Counted from the stretch's first letter, positions 48,909-59,241 are shown. The stretch is 64,000 bases of DNA from Aromatoleum tolulyticum (GCF_900156155.1 NZ_FTMD01000020.1:1-64000); one strand, 5' to 3'. Notes: generated by a model from the sequence alone, not told the origin. Translations and numbers: made by a program.

Positions 48909-51900
48909 CGCGCGCCCTCCCCGGCCACGGCCATGCCGAATTCCGCATCCAGCGCGTCGATCAGCACGCGCGGCGGACGCTCGGCATGCACGCCGCGGGT
49001 CGGCGCGTGGCTGCCGCGCAGGAAGAGGTACACCGCGCCGCCGACGTGGCGATCGTAATCGTAGTCGGGCAGGCGCGACTTCAACAGACGGTGCAGCGCG
49101 AAGAGGTAGAGCACGTATTGCAGCTCGTAGCGCTTCGCCAGCACCGCGTCGCGCATCGCGCCGGGCGTGTAGGCCGCGTCGTCGGGCCCCAGCCAGTTGG
49201 ATTTGTAGTCGGCCACGTAGTAGCGCCCGCCGTGTTCGAAGACGAGGTCGATGAAGCCCTTCAACATGCCGTTGAGCTGCCCCGGCGCGAGTTCCGGCCG
49301 TGCCGCGCCGGCGAGCGTGTGCGTGCGCACGAGGACGTCGAGGCGCACGAGGTCGGCGCGATGGGTCTCGAACCAGAACTCCATTTCCGGGCGGGCGCCC
49401 GCGAGGTCGGCCAGCCGCGGCGCATCGCCGTCGGGCAGCGGCAGCGGCGTGGCGATGAAGTCGAGCAGCCAGCGCGTCAGCGTCTCCGTCCAGTGGCTCC
49501 AGCCGCGCACGGCGCAGCGGCGCGCGATCATGTCGCGGGCGCGCTCGGGCACCGCGAGCACGCGGCCGAAGCCTTCGCGCGCGGCCCATTCGAGGATCTC
49601 GTGCAGGAAGGTGCCGGGGCCGGCGCCGCGCGCGAAGCGGTGCAGGCGCTGGTCGCCGCCGGGCGCGGCCGGCGCGCCGGGAGGTTCGGCCAGCGTCTCG
49701 GCGAAGGTCTCTTCGGCCGGGGTTTCCGCGGCAGGGAGCGGTGGAACAAGCGCGGGCGCGGCTCCGGCTACGGCGAACTCCCCCGCACCGACTTCCGCGC
49801 CGTCCGCCTCCGCGGTGCGCAGCGCCGAATAGCTCGCGATCCACCAGAACTCGCGCACCGGCCGGCGCGGTTCGCGCGCGGCGCCGAGCTCGCTGCGGGC
49901 GACGCGCGGCACGAAGCGCGCGCCGGAGGGCGCCGGGGCGGATTCGACGGCGATGTGTTCGCAGTCGCCGCGCAGGGCACGCAGCGCATCGGGCAAGGCG
50001 TCGTTCGCGACCGACGCGCCGCCGGCGAGGAGATAGCCCAGCGCGCTGCGCTCCAGCTTGTCCACCGGCGCGACGCCGATCCAGGTCGCGTGGCGCGCAC
50101 GCGTCAGCGCGACGTAGAGCTTGCGCAGATCCTCGCCGAGGCGCTCCTGGTCGGCGTCCGCGACGTCGCCGTCTTCGGGCTCCAGAACGAGCCGCAGCCG
50201 GCCCGTGTCGTCGTGCAGCTTCAGCGGCAGGCTCTTGGCCGTGGTCTCGAAAAAGGTGCACGCGAAGGGCAGGAACACGAGCGGGTATTCGAGGCCCTTG
50301 GACTTGTGCACGGTGACAACCTGCACGAGGTCGGCGTCGCTCTCGAGGCGCAGCTTCCTCGCGTCGTCTCCGTTCTCGGCGTCGGCACGCTGCTCGGCGA
50401 GGTGGCGGATCAGCGCGTGTTCGCCCTCGAGGGCGACGCTCGCGTGCTGCAGCAGTTCGGCCAGATGCAGCAGGTCGGTGAGCGCACGCTCGCCGTCCTG
50501 CACGGCGCCCCCGCCTGCCCCCTTGCTGCCGCCGAGGAGCCGCCGCGGCACGCCGAAGTCGCCCAGCAGGCGGCGCAGCATCGGCAGCACGCCCTGGCGG
50601 CGCCACACCTGGCGGTAGGCGCGGAACTGCAGCACGCGACCTTCCCATTCCAGCTCGTCGCGGCGCAGGCGGTCGAGCGCCGCCCAGTCGAGGCCGAGGC
50701 TGGGCGTTGCGAGCGCGGCGCGCAGCAGGCCGTCGTCGTCCGGTTCGGCACAGGCGGCGAGCCAGCGCTGCAGCTCCTGCGCCTGCGGGCTGGCGAACAC
50801 CGATTCCTGGTCGGAGAGATAGACGCTGCGCACCCCGCCCCCGGCGAGAGCGGCGCGCACGGCGTCGGCCTCCTTGCGGCTGTTCACGAGGATCGCGATG
50901 TCGGCCGGACGCAGCGCCGCGAGCGCTTCCCCTTCCCGTGCGAACCCCGCCCGCCCGCGCTGGCCGAGGTTCAGCAGGTGCACAATCTCCGCGGCGCAGC
51001 TCGCGGCCATGCGCGCGCGGTAGTCCATGACGCCGACCGCCTTGCCCGCCTCGCGCGGATCGAGCGCCCAGCAGGTGAGCGCCGTGACCGGCGCGCCGTC
51101 GACGACGAGGCGCTCGCGCCGTCCCTTGGCTTCGACGGACTGGAAGGGCACGGGGTTGTCGTCCTGCTTGCGGAACAGGAAGGCGCCCTCGCCCTCTTCG
51201 CGCGCCTCGGCCTGCGCGAAGCAGCGGTTCACCGCCGCGACCATCGCGTTGGTCGAGCGGTAGTTCGTGCCCAGCGTGAACAGCCGCCCGCCCGCGTCGC
51301 GGCGCGCGCGCAGGTAGGTGAAGATGTCCGCGCCGCGGAAGGCGTAGATCGCCTGCTTGGGGTCGCCGATCAGCACCACGCCGGCGTCGGCAGCGTTCGC
51401 GGCGATGCGATAGACACGGTCGAAGATGTCGTACTGGACCGGGTCGGTATCCTGGAACTCGTCGATCAGCGCGACCGGGAACTGGCGGCGGATCACGTCG
51501 GCGAGGCGTTCACCGTTGGGCTGGCGCAGCGCCGCGTCGAGGCGCGTGAGGAGATCGTTGAAGCCCATCTGCGCGCGCCGCTGCTGCTCGGCCGCAAAAC
51601 GCCGGGCGACCCAGCGCGCGGCGAAGCGCAGCAGCTCGGCACGCGCCTGCGGCAGGTCGGCGAGCGCGGCCTTCAGGCGGGGGATCTCCACGAAGGCGGG
51701 GTGGTCGGGCGGACTGCCGTCCTTCCACGCCTCGGCCATGCCCTCGGGCGTGAAGCGCCCCCAGCCCTTCTTCAGAGCGGGCGCCTCGGCCGCGGGATCG
51801 GCGGCCCAGCTGCGCAGCGCAGTCAGCCACGGTTCGTAATAGCGCCGCTGGATCTTGCTGCCAACGACCTGCTTCGTCGCGACGCCGGCGTCGAGCAGTT

Positions 51901-52666
51901 CCTCCAGCTCGTCGGCCCACTGCGGCCACGGCGCCTTCAGCGTCGCGAGTGCCTGCGCCTTCGCGTCGCGCGCGGCAGCGACCGCCGCGGCCGGCGGCGG
52001 CGCTTCGTCCAGCGCCTCGGCGTGCTCGACGAGCTTGCGCAGCTCACCCTGCAGCGCGTCCGGCGTCGCCCACCAGCCGGCGATCGCCGCGACCGCGTCC
52101 GCGTCGAGCGGCACGAAGAAGCTGCGCCAGAAGTCGCGCACAACCTCGGCGAGCAGCTCGCGCTGGTCGGTTTCGAGCTGCTGCGTGAACAGGCTGTCGC
52201 TGTCGAAGGCGTGCTCGTTGAGCATGCGCTTGCACCAGCCGTGGATCGTCGACACCGCGGCCTCGTCCATCCACTCGGCGGCGAGCTGCAGCTTGCGCGC
52301 GCAGCCGGGCCAGGCCTCGGGCGGATAGTCCGCGCGCAGGTCATGCAGGAAATCCTTGCCGCGCTCGCTTGCCTCGACCTCCGCCGGGTCGGCGCGGAAA
52401 CAGCCCGCAGCCTCCGCGAGGCGCGCGCGGATGCGGTCGCGCAGCTCCTTGGTCGCGGCGTCGGTGAAGGTCACGACGAGGATCTCGGGCGGCGTGAGCG
52501 CACGCGCGAAGGCGGCCTCGCCGCCGTGGCCGAGCACCAGGCGCACGTACAGCGCGGCGATCGTGAAGGTCTTGCCGGTGCCGGCGCTCGCCTCGATGAG
52601 GCGGCTGCCGTGCAGCGGGAAGGCGAGCGGGTCGAGTTTCTGCGGTTCGGACATCGTCGGATTCAT
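48905..52666 (-). CDS. recB: Exodeoxyribonuclease V beta subunit RecB
   Basis: A 1253-aa UvrD-type helicase-nuclease. Helicase motifs: EASAGTGKTFTIAALY (Walker A), VVTFTDAATKELRDRI, VALIDEFQDTDPVQYDIFD (Walker B), GDPKQAIYAFRGADIF, TLGTNYRST, VVTVHKSKGLEYPLVFLP and KLYVALTRARHATW. The C-terminal nuclease has HEILEWAA, GFIDLVFEHGGRYYVADYKSNWLG (catalytic Asp and DxK) and QYVLYLFALHRLL. It overlaps recC by 4 bases (ATGA). ATG 52666 is used; ATG 52654 (MSEP) is an alternative. The complex processes double-strand breaks and degrades phage DNA. Confidence 0.95.
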   Translation of the reverse strand: MNPTMSEPQKLDPLAFPLHGSRLIEASAGTGKTFTIAALYVRLVLGHGGEAAFARALTPPEILVVTFTDAATKELRDRIRARLAEAAGCFRADPAEVEASERGKDFLHDLRADYPPEAWPGCARKLQLAAEWMDEAAVSTIHGWCKRMLNEHAFDSDSLFTQQLETDQRELLAEVVRDFWRSFFVPLDADAVAAIAGWWATPDALQGELRKLVEHAEALDEAPPPAAAVAAARDAKAQALATLKAPWPQWADELEELLDAGVATKQVVGSKIQRRYYEPWLTALRSWAADPAAEAPALKKGWGRFTPEGMAEAWKDGSPPDHPAFVEIPRLKAALADLPQARAELLRFAARWVARRFAAEQQRRAQMGFNDLLTRLDAALRQPNGERLADVIRRQFPVALIDEFQDTDPVQYDIFDRVYRIAANAADAGVVLIGDPKQAIYAFRGADIFTYLRARRDAGGRLFTLGTNYRSTNAMVAAVNRCFAQAEAREEGEGAFLFRKQDDNPVPFQSVEAKGRRERLVVDGAPVTALTCWALDPREAGKAVGVMDYRARMAASCAAEIVHLLNLGQRGRAGFAREGEALAALRPADIAILVNSRKEADAVRAALAGGGVRSVYLSDQESVFASPQAQELQRWLAACAEPDDDGLLRAALATPSLGLDWAALDRLRRDELEWEGRVLQFRAYRQVWRRQGVLPMLRRLLGDFGVPRRLLGGSKGAGGGAVQDGERALTDLLHLAELLQHASVALEGEHALIRHLAEQRADAENGDDARKLRLESDADLVQVVTVHKSKGLEYPLVFLPFACTFFETTAKSLPLKLHDDTGRLRLVLEPEDGDVADADQERLGEDLRKLYVALTRARHATWIGVAPVDKLERSALGYLLAGGASVANDALPDALRALRGDCEHIAVESAPAPSGARFVPRVARSELGAAREPRRPVREFWWIASYSALRTAEADGAEVGAGEFAVAGAAPALVPPLPAAETPAEETFAETLAEPPGAPAAPGGDQRLHRFARGAGPGTFLHEILEWAAREGFGRVLAVPERARDMIARRCAVRGWSHWTETLTRWLLDFIATPLPLPDGDAPRLADLAGARPEMEFWFETHRADLVRLDVLVRTHTLAGAARPELAPGQLNGMLKGFIDLVFEHGGRYYVADYKSNWLGPDDAAYTPGAMRDAVLAKRYELQYVLYLFALHRLLKSRLPDYDYDRHVGGAVYLFLRGSHAPTRGVHAERPPRVLIDALDAEFGMAVAGEGAR

Positions 52667-55600
52667 GCGTCGTTTCCCTGCGCGGCGGCGTCGGCCTTGC
52701 CGCCCTTGGCCGAACCGACCGCGTCGTACAGCGGGCGCAGCAGCCGATCGGCGAGGCGCGCGAACTCGCCGCCGGCCCACAGCGCGTCGAAATCCGGCCA
52801 GGTGCGCGCGAGATAGGCGCTGTACGCGCGCTCGCCCTGGCGCTTGGAGCCGTCGCCGTCGAAGGCGATGCGCGCCTCGCGCCCGGCGTCGCTGTCGCGC
52901 GGCGTGTCCGGGCGTCCGCCCTTGCCGATCCACGCGAAGGCCGTCTTCACCGCGAACGGCAGCGGGCGCGTGAGCCCGTCGTGCCAGGCTTCCAGCAGGC
53001 GGCGGAAGTATTCCTGCGCCGCCTCGGGCGCGAGCGGGTTGATCGGCGCGTCCCCCGCCTTGCTGACGATGCGGCTCGTCAGCGGCGCGCCGCCGAGATG
53101 GCCGGCCGCGTGCGCAATCCAGTGGCCCAGGAGCTTGTCGCGGCGGTACTTGCCGTCCTCGATGACGCTGCCGCGTTCCAGCACGAGCCGGCCGCGTGCG
53201 CCATCTGCATTGCGGCGCAGGCCGCCGAGGCGATCGGCGACGACGAGCCGCGCGGTGCCGAACGCGTGCTCGAAGGCGACGTCCTCGTCCGGCTCGACCG
53301 CCTCGGGCCAATCCGCGAGCGCCTTCGCGTAGCGTTCGAAGAGGCTTTCCATCGGCTCGGCGAGCGCCGCCTGCATGAGTCCGGCAAAGCGGCCGGGCGC
53401 GAGTTCGCCGCGCCGTTCGATGCGCGCGAGCGCCCGCTCCAGCGCCGCCTCGCGCTCCTCGCCGCGGCCGAGTGCGTCGAGCTGGGCCGCGATCAGCTCG
53501 TCCTGCAACTGCCAGTTCTGCAGCGCGTCGAGCGCGAAGGGTTCGTGGTCCTCGCTCGCCGGGTCGGGCAGTTCGAAATACACGCCCAGGCGCCGGCGCA
53601 GGAAGACTTTCGCGGGCTCCTTGAGGAAATCGGCGAGCTCGCGCAGCGTCAGCGGCTCGCTCTCGTCGAGCGGCGCCAGCGGCGCGGGCACGGCGGCATC
53701 GGCCGCGAGACCGTCGTGCCCGTCGTGCCACTCGCGCGCATACGTGAACAGCGGCGTGACCGTTCCGGCGGCAGGAAAATAGTCCGGGCTGAAGGGCTGC
53801 AGACGGTGCTCGACGGTGAGCGCGGCGAGAAGCCTCTCTCCGTCATCCGCGCCATCCTGCCCCACGATCCGCCAGCCGGCCGCGAGGTGGTCGCGCAGCT
53901 GGCCGACCAGCACCGAGGGCGGACGCGCGGTGTTGTCGTGGATGCTGCGCCCGACCCAGCTCACGTGCAGGCGCTCGCGCGCCGACAGCAGCGCCTCGAG
54001 GAACAGGTAGCGGTCGTCCTCGCGGCGCGAACGGTCGCCGGGACGGTAGTCGCGCCCCATCAGGTCGAAGTCCATCGGCACGCGCGTGCGCGGGTAGTCG
54101 CCGTCGTTCATGCCCAGCAGGCACACGTGGCGGAAGGGGATCGCGCGCATCGGCATCAGCGTCGCGAAAGTCACCGCGCCGGCGAAGAAACGCTGCGACA
54201 GGCCCGAGTCGTCCATCTGCGCGAGCCAGTGCTCGCGCACCACCGACAGCGGCAGCGCCTCGGCGAGCCCCGCCGCCGCGCAGGCGTCCTGCCATCTTTG
54301 CAGCGCCGCGTCGAGGCGCTGCAGCGTGTAGGCGCCGCTGGCATCCGCGGGATCGAAGAAGTCCGCGAGCAGGCCGCGCAGGCGCTGGCACCAGTCCGCC
54401 ACCGTCGCCGTCTCGCGCAGGCCGCGCCAGGCCGCGTCGAGGCGCTCCAGCAGCGTCGCGAGCGGGCCGACCAGCCCCGCATCCAGCCCGCCGATCTCGT
54501 CGTAGGGCTCGATGCCCTGCCAGGCCTCATTGGCGTCCCCCGCGCCGCCCACCGCATAGCCCAGCAGCATGCGGCGCAGGCCGAACAGCCACGAGTTCTG
54601 CTCCGCCCCCTCGGGCAGGCCGAGGCTCGCGCGCTGCTCGGCGTGCAGGCCCCAGCGGATGTTCGCGCCGCGCACCCAACGGTGCAGCAGCGGCAGATCA
54701 TCCTCAGCGATGCCGAAGCGCGTGCGCAGCGCCGGCACCTCCAGCAGGTCGAGCACGTCGGACACCGCCACGCGCGACTGCGGGAGGCCCAGCAGCTTCT
54801 CGACCGCGTTCAATAGCGGATCGTGGTGGCGAAGGCCCTGGTCGGCGACCGTGAAGGGGATGAAGCGCGGGTCGTCGGCGTCGAGCAGGCCGAACACCGC
54901 CTGGATGTGCGGCGCGTAGGCGTCGATGTCCGGCACCATCACGATCACGTCGCGCGGGCGCAGGCTCGCGTCGGCGTTGAAGGCCGCGAGCAGCTGGTCG
55001 TGCAGGATCTCGACCTCGCGCTGCGGGCCGTGCGCGACGTGGAAACGGATCGAGGCGTCCGTCGCGGGATCGACCGCCGGCCAGCGCGCGCGCGTCTCGG
55101 CGAGCGGGCGCAGGTCGCGGATGTCGTCCTGCAGCTGGTGCAGCAGGCAGTCGTCGCCGTGCGACTCGAAGAGGTCGATGCGCGTGCCGACCTCGGCGAA
55201 GCGGCGCGCGTAGCGGTCGCGCGCGTCGCCCGCGTCGTGCTCGTCGAGCAGCCCGATGAAGTCGCGCCCCTGCTTGCCCCATGCGGCGAGCAGCGGATGG
55301 GCGTGCAGATGCAGCTCCTCTTCCACCAGCACGTCCGGCATGCCGGCGCGGCGCGCGTGGCGCGAGGCGGTCGCGCGCAGCAGGTCCTTGTCCGCGACGA
55401 TGTCGGCCCAGTAGTGCTCGCACGGGTTATGCACGCACAGCAGCACCTGGCTCCACTGCGCGATCGCCGCCAGCACTTCCAGCGTCTGCGCCGGCAGCGA
55501 GGAGATGCCGAACACCATCACGCGCCGCGGCAGCGCGGGCGGGCGCGGCGCGTCCCGCAGCGCGCCAACCGCCGCGAGGAAGCGCGTATGCACGGCCGCG

Positions 55601-56235
55601 CGGCCGCTACCGGCGAGCGCCGCGCCGACGTCATCCAGCAGCGCGCGCCACAGCGCCGGCTGCCAGGCTTGTGCGGCCGGCAAGGGCTCGCGCGCGCCGC
55701 GCGCGGTGAGCAGCACGTCCTCGCCCCCCGCCCACGCCGCGAGCCAGTCGGCGCGGTACATCTGGTACTGGTCGAAGAGGTCGGCGAGGCGCTCGGCGAG
55801 CTGGTGGCGCTTGCGCAGATCCTCGTCGTCGGCGAGGAAGCGCGCGAGCGGCACGAACTCTTCGCGTTCGAGGAGTTGCGGCAATAGGCGCATCAGCCGC
55901 CAGACCAGCAGGGGTTTGTCGAAGGGCGACACCTCCGGCACTGCCTCGCCGCCCAGCACGGCGCGGTAGGCCTGCCACACGAAGCGCGAGGGCAGGAAGG
56001 CGTCCAGCGCCGCGGCGATGCCGCAGCCGCCTGCCGCCTCGTCCGCCGCGAGCGCCATCTTCAGCCACTGCGCGATGCCGTTGCTCTGCACGAGGATCAG
56101 CTCGTTTTCCAGCGGCGCCAGCGGATGGCGCTTCATCCACGCGACCAGCACGTCGCGCAGCGCCTCCGGGTGGTTGCCGTGGATCACCATCAGCCCGCCC
56201 GCCAGATCGCTCGCCCCCCGGACCTCATGCTCCAT
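52663..56235 (-). CDS. recC: Exodeoxyribonuclease V gamma subunit RecC
   Basis: A 1190-aa RecC: N-terminal inactive helicase-like lobe starting LMVIHGNHPEALRDVLVAWM with ENELILVQSNGIAQWLKMALA, then LPSRFVWQAYRAVLG; the middle with VLLCVHNPCEHYWADI, VIVMVPDIDAYAPHIQAVFG, and MRAIPFRHVCLLGMNDGDYPR; and a C-terminal nuclease-like domain without catalytic residues. It holds RecB and RecD together and reads Chi. First gene of the recC-recB-recD operon, an order common in beta- and gammaproteobacteria. The ATG at 56235 is the first in frame; no promoter could be named in the 200 bases upstream. Confidence 0.94.
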   Translation of the reverse strand: MEHEVRGASDLAGGLMVIHGNHPEALRDVLVAWMKRHPLAPLENELILVQSNGIAQWLKMALAADEAAGGCGIAAALDAFLPSRFVWQAYRAVLGGEAVPEVSPFDKPLLVWRLMRLLPQLLEREEFVPLARFLADDEDLRKRHQLAERLADLFDQYQMYRADWLAAWAGGEDVLLTARGAREPLPAAQAWQPALWRALLDDVGAALAGSGRAAVHTRFLAAVGALRDAPRPPALPRRVMVFGISSLPAQTLEVLAAIAQWSQVLLCVHNPCEHYWADIVADKDLLRATASRHARRAGMPDVLVEEELHLHAHPLLAAWGKQGRDFIGLLDEHDAGDARDRYARRFAEVGTRIDLFESHGDDCLLHQLQDDIRDLRPLAETRARWPAVDPATDASIRFHVAHGPQREVEILHDQLLAAFNADASLRPRDVIVMVPDIDAYAPHIQAVFGLLDADDPRFIPFTVADQGLRHHDPLLNAVEKLLGLPQSRVAVSDVLDLLEVPALRTRFGIAEDDLPLLHRWVRGANIRWGLHAEQRASLGLPEGAEQNSWLFGLRRMLLGYAVGGAGDANEAWQGIEPYDEIGGLDAGLVGPLATLLERLDAAWRGLRETATVADWCQRLRGLLADFFDPADASGAYTLQRLDAALQRWQDACAAAGLAEALPLSVVREHWLAQMDDSGLSQRFFAGAVTFATLMPMRAIPFRHVCLLGMNDGDYPRTRVPMDFDLMGRDYRPGDRSRREDDRYLFLEALLSARERLHVSWVGRSIHDNTARPPSVLVGQLRDHLAAGWRIVGQDGADDGERLLAALTVEHRLQPFSPDYFPAAGTVTPLFTYAREWHDGHDGLAADAAVPAPLAPLDESEPLTLRELADFLKEPAKVFLRRRLGVYFELPDPASEDHEPFALDALQNWQLQDELIAAQLDALGRGEEREAALERALARIERRGELAPGRFAGLMQAALAEPMESLFERYAKALADWPEAVEPDEDVAFEHAFGTARLVVADRLGGLRRNADGARGRLVLERGSVIEDGKYRRDKLLGHWIAHAAGHLGGAPLTSRIVSKAGDAPINPLAPEAAQEYFRRLLEAWHDGLTRPLPFAVKTAFAWIGKGGRPDTPRDSDAGREARIAFDGDGSKRQGERAYSAYLARTWPDFDALWAGGEFARLADRLLRPLYDAVGSAKGGKADAAAQGNDA

Positions 56236-56440
56236 GCCTGTTCCCGTCTCCCCTTACCCTTGCCGCGCCGGATGCCCGCGCTGCGCACAGTACCGCGCGC
56301 ATGCGACAGAACGCGTCGCATCCCTTCGCCGCGGCCGCGCGCAGCCGGCTACAGTAGCATGCACCCCGCGCCCGTCGACAAGCGCCTGAAACATTGCCCT
56401 GCGAGACTCCGTGCTACGCGTGACCACACAAGGCAGCACG

Positions 56441-57397
56441 ATGATCTCCGCTTCAAGACTTCTCACCCGCCCCCTCCCCACCCCCTTCCCGCTGACGCGG
56501 ACGACCGCGTGGTGGGGCGGCATTCTCGCCGCAACGGCGCTGGGGCTCGCCCTGCAGGCGGACGGCGGACGGCTCGACCGCGCCTTCGCCGCGGCCGTCT
56601 CCGCGCTGCAGCCCGCCCGCGCCGAAGGCTCGCCCGCCACGCTGTCCGGCTACCAGGTGAGCGTCGAGGGCCACGCCGTCGCGGGAGTCGGACGCAACCT
56701 GTCGGGCCTCGCATGGGACGCCCGCCGCGGCCACCTGTGGGCCGTCGTCAATGAACCGCCGCAACTGCTCGCGCTAGACACCGACGGCGACGTGCTCGCG
56801 CGCCATCGGCTCGACGGCTTCAACGACGTCGAAGGCATCGCGGTGCTGGGCGACGGCCGGCTGCTGCTCGCCGAGGAGCGCCGCCAGTCCCTCGTCGTCG
56901 CGCCCATCCCGGCCGCGCCGGATGCCGTCCTCGCGCGCGCCGGGCTGCCCGCGCTCACGCTGGCGCTGGGGGCGGGCGACAACGCCGGCTTCGAGGGCCT
57001 TGCCTACGACGAAGCCGGCGACCGCCTGTTCGTCGTCAAGGAACACTCGCCGCGCAAGCTCTACGAGATCCGCGGCCTGCGCGCGAGCCTCGCCGGCCGC
57101 CTCGACGTCGAGGTGATCGACCGCGAGGACTGGATCCGCCACAAGCTCGTCGCGCGCGACTTCTCGTCGGTCGAGTTCGACCCGCGCACCGGCCACCTGA
57201 TCCTGCTCAGCGACGGCTCCAAGCTCGCGCTCGAACTCGACGCCGACGGCCGCTACGTCGGCTACCAGGGCTTCGCCGCCGGATTCGCCGGCCTCGCCGC
57301 CAGCATCCCGCAGGCCGAAGGGCTCACGCTCGACGAGCGCGGCAACCTGTATGTCGTCAGCGAACCCGACCTCTTCTACGCCTTCCGCCCCGAGTAA
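56441..57397 (+). CDS. SdiA-regulated (YjiK-type) beta-propeller protein
   Basis: A 318-aa protein. After an N-terminal membrane anchor (WWGGILAATALGLAL) comes a propeller of the SdiA-regulated type: YQVSVEGHAVAGVGRNLSGLAWDARRGHLWAVVNEPPQLLALDTDGD (in pieces), GFNDVEGIAVLGDGRLLLAEERRQSLVV, NAGFEGLAYDEAGDRLFVVKEHSPRKLYEI, SSVEFDPRTGHLILLSDGSKLALELD and PQAEGLTLDERGNLYVVSEPDLFYAF. Family function is unknown; phytase-like folding is assumed. ATG 56441 is used (a GTG at 56411 is possible). It is divergent from recC and about 140 bases before the first RTX gene, with no obvious link to either. Confidence 0.85.
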   Translation: MISASRLLTRPLPTPFPLTRTTAWWGGILAATALGLALQADGGRLDRAFAAAVSALQPARAEGSPATLSGYQVSVEGHAVAGVGRNLSGLAWDARRGHLWAVVNEPPQLLALDTDGDVLARHRLDGFNDVEGIAVLGDGRLLLAEERRQSLVVAPIPAAPDAVLARAGLPALTLALGAGDNAGFEGLAYDEAGDRLFVVKEHSPRKLYEIRGLRASLAGRLDVEVIDREDWIRHKLVARDFSSVEFDPRTGHLILLSDGSKLALELDADGRYVGYQGFAAGFAGLAASIPQAEGLTLDERGNLYVVSEPDLFYAFRPE

Positions 57398-57428
57398 GCG
57401 GGGCATCTTCCTCATCCCCGCCGCGGAT

Positions 57429-57442
57429 TTGCGTCAGATCAA
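57429..57442. promoter_or_regulatory. FNR/ANR-like site upstream of RTX gene
   Basis: TTGCG-TCAG-ATCAA matches the FNR consensus TTGAT-N4-ATCAA at 8 of 10 positions. A TAGGAT at 57462-57467 could be the -10 element, placing the box near -40. Chance matches of this quality are not rare. Confidence 0.35.
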
Positions 57443-57536
57443 ACTTGCCCGCTCTGCAAATTAGGATTGTCTTACACAGCCTATACTTGAATGGCTTCGA
57501 AAACTTCCGGCAATCCAAGACGCAAGGGGAAGGAAA

Positions 57537-59117
57537 ATGACGAAATTCGTTGATGTACACAGCACCGCGGCGGTGCTCGATCCGGGCTTCACGTTTTCCG
57601 CATATTCAGCGGAAATGAGCACGGCGGCGAACTCGATCGACAATGCGGCGAACACGATCGCGTTCAGCGACCCGCTCCCCCCGTCACTCCCGACGATAGG
57701 CACCTTCCAGTTGCTGTGGTCTAACGGCACTCAGCTCGAAGTCGGCATCACCGCGATCGGCTCCAACTCGTTCACGATGAACGGCATGCGGCTCGAGGCC
57801 GCGGATGGCGCCTATTTCGCGCTGCAGGGCGGGGGCCGCATCGGCCTCGATGCGGACGGCGACCTTAGCGCCTCGAGCCTCCGGCTGACGCGCATGACCT
57901 TCGGCAGCGACCAGGCCGGCCAGATCGTGAACGGCTCCGGGCGCATGAATCTCGAGGCGGGCACGATGTCCGGCCGGATCACGTCCATGACTTTCAGCTG
58001 GCTCGACGACAATCTCGCCACGCCGGCCCTCGAATGGCACTACGTCACGCTCAAGGGCAGCGTCAGCGTGCGCGGCGACGCCTTCTCGTCGGACTTCGGC
58101 ACGCTGACCGGCAGGGTCAGCGGCTTCGAATGGGGCACGATGACGACCGACGCCGACGGCAATCCCCTGACATTCGCGCCGACCACGACCTTCAGCGGGC
58201 TGAAGATGGACGCGGCCGGCACGCTCGCCGGCCTCGAATCCGGCGGCTTCGATTCGCTGATGGCCGGCCTGTACGCCGGCAGCGACGTGATCGACGGCAC
58301 CGCCGGTGACGACTTCCTCGAATCCTCGACCGGCAACGACAAGGTCTTCGGCGAAGGGGGTAACGACCACATCGACGGCGGCGCGGGCAACGACCAGCTC
58401 TTCGGCGGCGACGGCGACGACCACATCGTCGGCGGCGCCGGCAACGACAAGATCGTCGACGAGTCCGGCAACAACACCGTGATCGACACCGAAGGCAACG
58501 CGCGCGTCACCACCGGCGCGGGCCACGACGACATCACCACCGGCGCGGGCAACGACAAGATCGTCGCCGGCGACGGCGACAACGATGTCGAATCCGGCGC
58601 CGGCAACGACAACATCGCGACCGGCGGCGGTGCGGACTTCATCTTCGCCGGCAGCGGCAACGACAAGGTCGTCGCCGGCGACGGCGCCAACTGGGTCGAA
58701 GGCGGCGCAGGCAACGACGTGCTGCGCACCGGCGCGGGTGCCGACGTCATCTACGGCGGCGAAGGCGCCGACAAGATCAACGGCGGCGGCGGCAGCGACG
58801 TGTTCGTGTTCGACAACCTCGCCGTCGGCGGCAAGGACCTCATCAACGACTTCAATGCCGCCGAGGACTTCTTCGCCCTCGACACCACCGTGTTCACGTC
58901 GCTCGCGGGCGGCATCACCGATGCCAATTTCATCGCGGGCAAGACCGCGGTCGCAGCCGACGATTACCTCATCTTCGACACCCAGGGCGGCAAGCTGTAT
59001 TACGACGCGGACGGCAGCGACACCGCCTTCGCTGCGGTGCAGATTGCGGTCGTGAAAGGCTCGCTCACCGGCCTGGACGCCGGCAACTTCATCGACGAGG
59101 CGACCTTGTTCGTGTGA
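57537..59117 (+). CDS. RTX calcium-binding protein, paralogue 1
   Basis: A 526-aa protein without a Sec signal. Residues 1-255 are a beta-rich domain (TFQLLWSNGTQLEVGITAIG, SSLRLTRMTFGSDQAG, GRITSMTFSWLDDN, YVTLKGSVSVRGD, GRVSGFEWGTM) of unknown function. Residues 255-420 hold about ten RTX nonapeptide blocks (GGAGNDQLFGGDGDDH and the like). The end carries the RTX C-terminal module (GSDVFVFDN, DLINDFNAAEDFFALDT) and FIDEATLFV, a type I signal. An AGGGGAAGGAAA site precedes the ATG. The type I exporter genes two genes downstream probably secrete it. It is about half identical by eye to the next gene, best in the C-terminal half. Confidence 0.88.
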   Translation: MTKFVDVHSTAAVLDPGFTFSAYSAEMSTAANSIDNAANTIAFSDPLPPSLPTIGTFQLLWSNGTQLEVGITAIGSNSFTMNGMRLEAADGAYFALQGGGRIGLDADGDLSASSLRLTRMTFGSDQAGQIVNGSGRMNLEAGTMSGRITSMTFSWLDDNLATPALEWHYVTLKGSVSVRGDAFSSDFGTLTGRVSGFEWGTMTTDADGNPLTFAPTTTFSGLKMDAAGTLAGLESGGFDSLMAGLYAGSDVIDGTAGDDFLESSTGNDKVFGEGGNDHIDGGAGNDQLFGGDGDDHIVGGAGNDKIVDESGNNTVIDTEGNARVTTGAGHDDITTGAGNDKIVAGDGDNDVESGAGNDNIATGGGADFIFAGSGNDKVVAGDGANWVEGGAGNDVLRTGAGADVIYGGEGADKINGGGGSDVFVFDNLAVGGKDLINDFNAAEDFFALDTTVFTSLAGGITDANFIAGKTAVAADDYLIFDTQGGKLYYDADGSDTAFAAVQIAVVKGSLTGLDAGNFIDEATLFV

Positions 59118-59142
59118 TCCGGCCACCTCCCGGCCATTGCGG

Positions 59143-59171
59143 AAGGGCTGCCTGCGGGCAGCCCTTGCCGT
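59143..59171 (+). terminator. Rho-independent terminator after RTX paralogue 1
   Basis: AAGGGCTGCC and GGCAGCCCTT form a perfect 10-bp stem with a TGCG loop, 25 bases after the stop codon; the T-tract is short and interrupted. Confidence 0.75.
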
Positions 59172-59241
59172 TTACCCGCGCGCATATGAGTCGTTTGCGG
59201 GCGGGACGAAAAAATGCGGCACCCGGATCGTTTATCTTCAT

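Noticed and set aside
48479-52816. A 1445-codon plus-strand open frame across recD-recB
   Set aside because: Arginine-rich, low-complexity translation with no family motif; the minus-strand frames contain all RecB/RecD helicase motifs.
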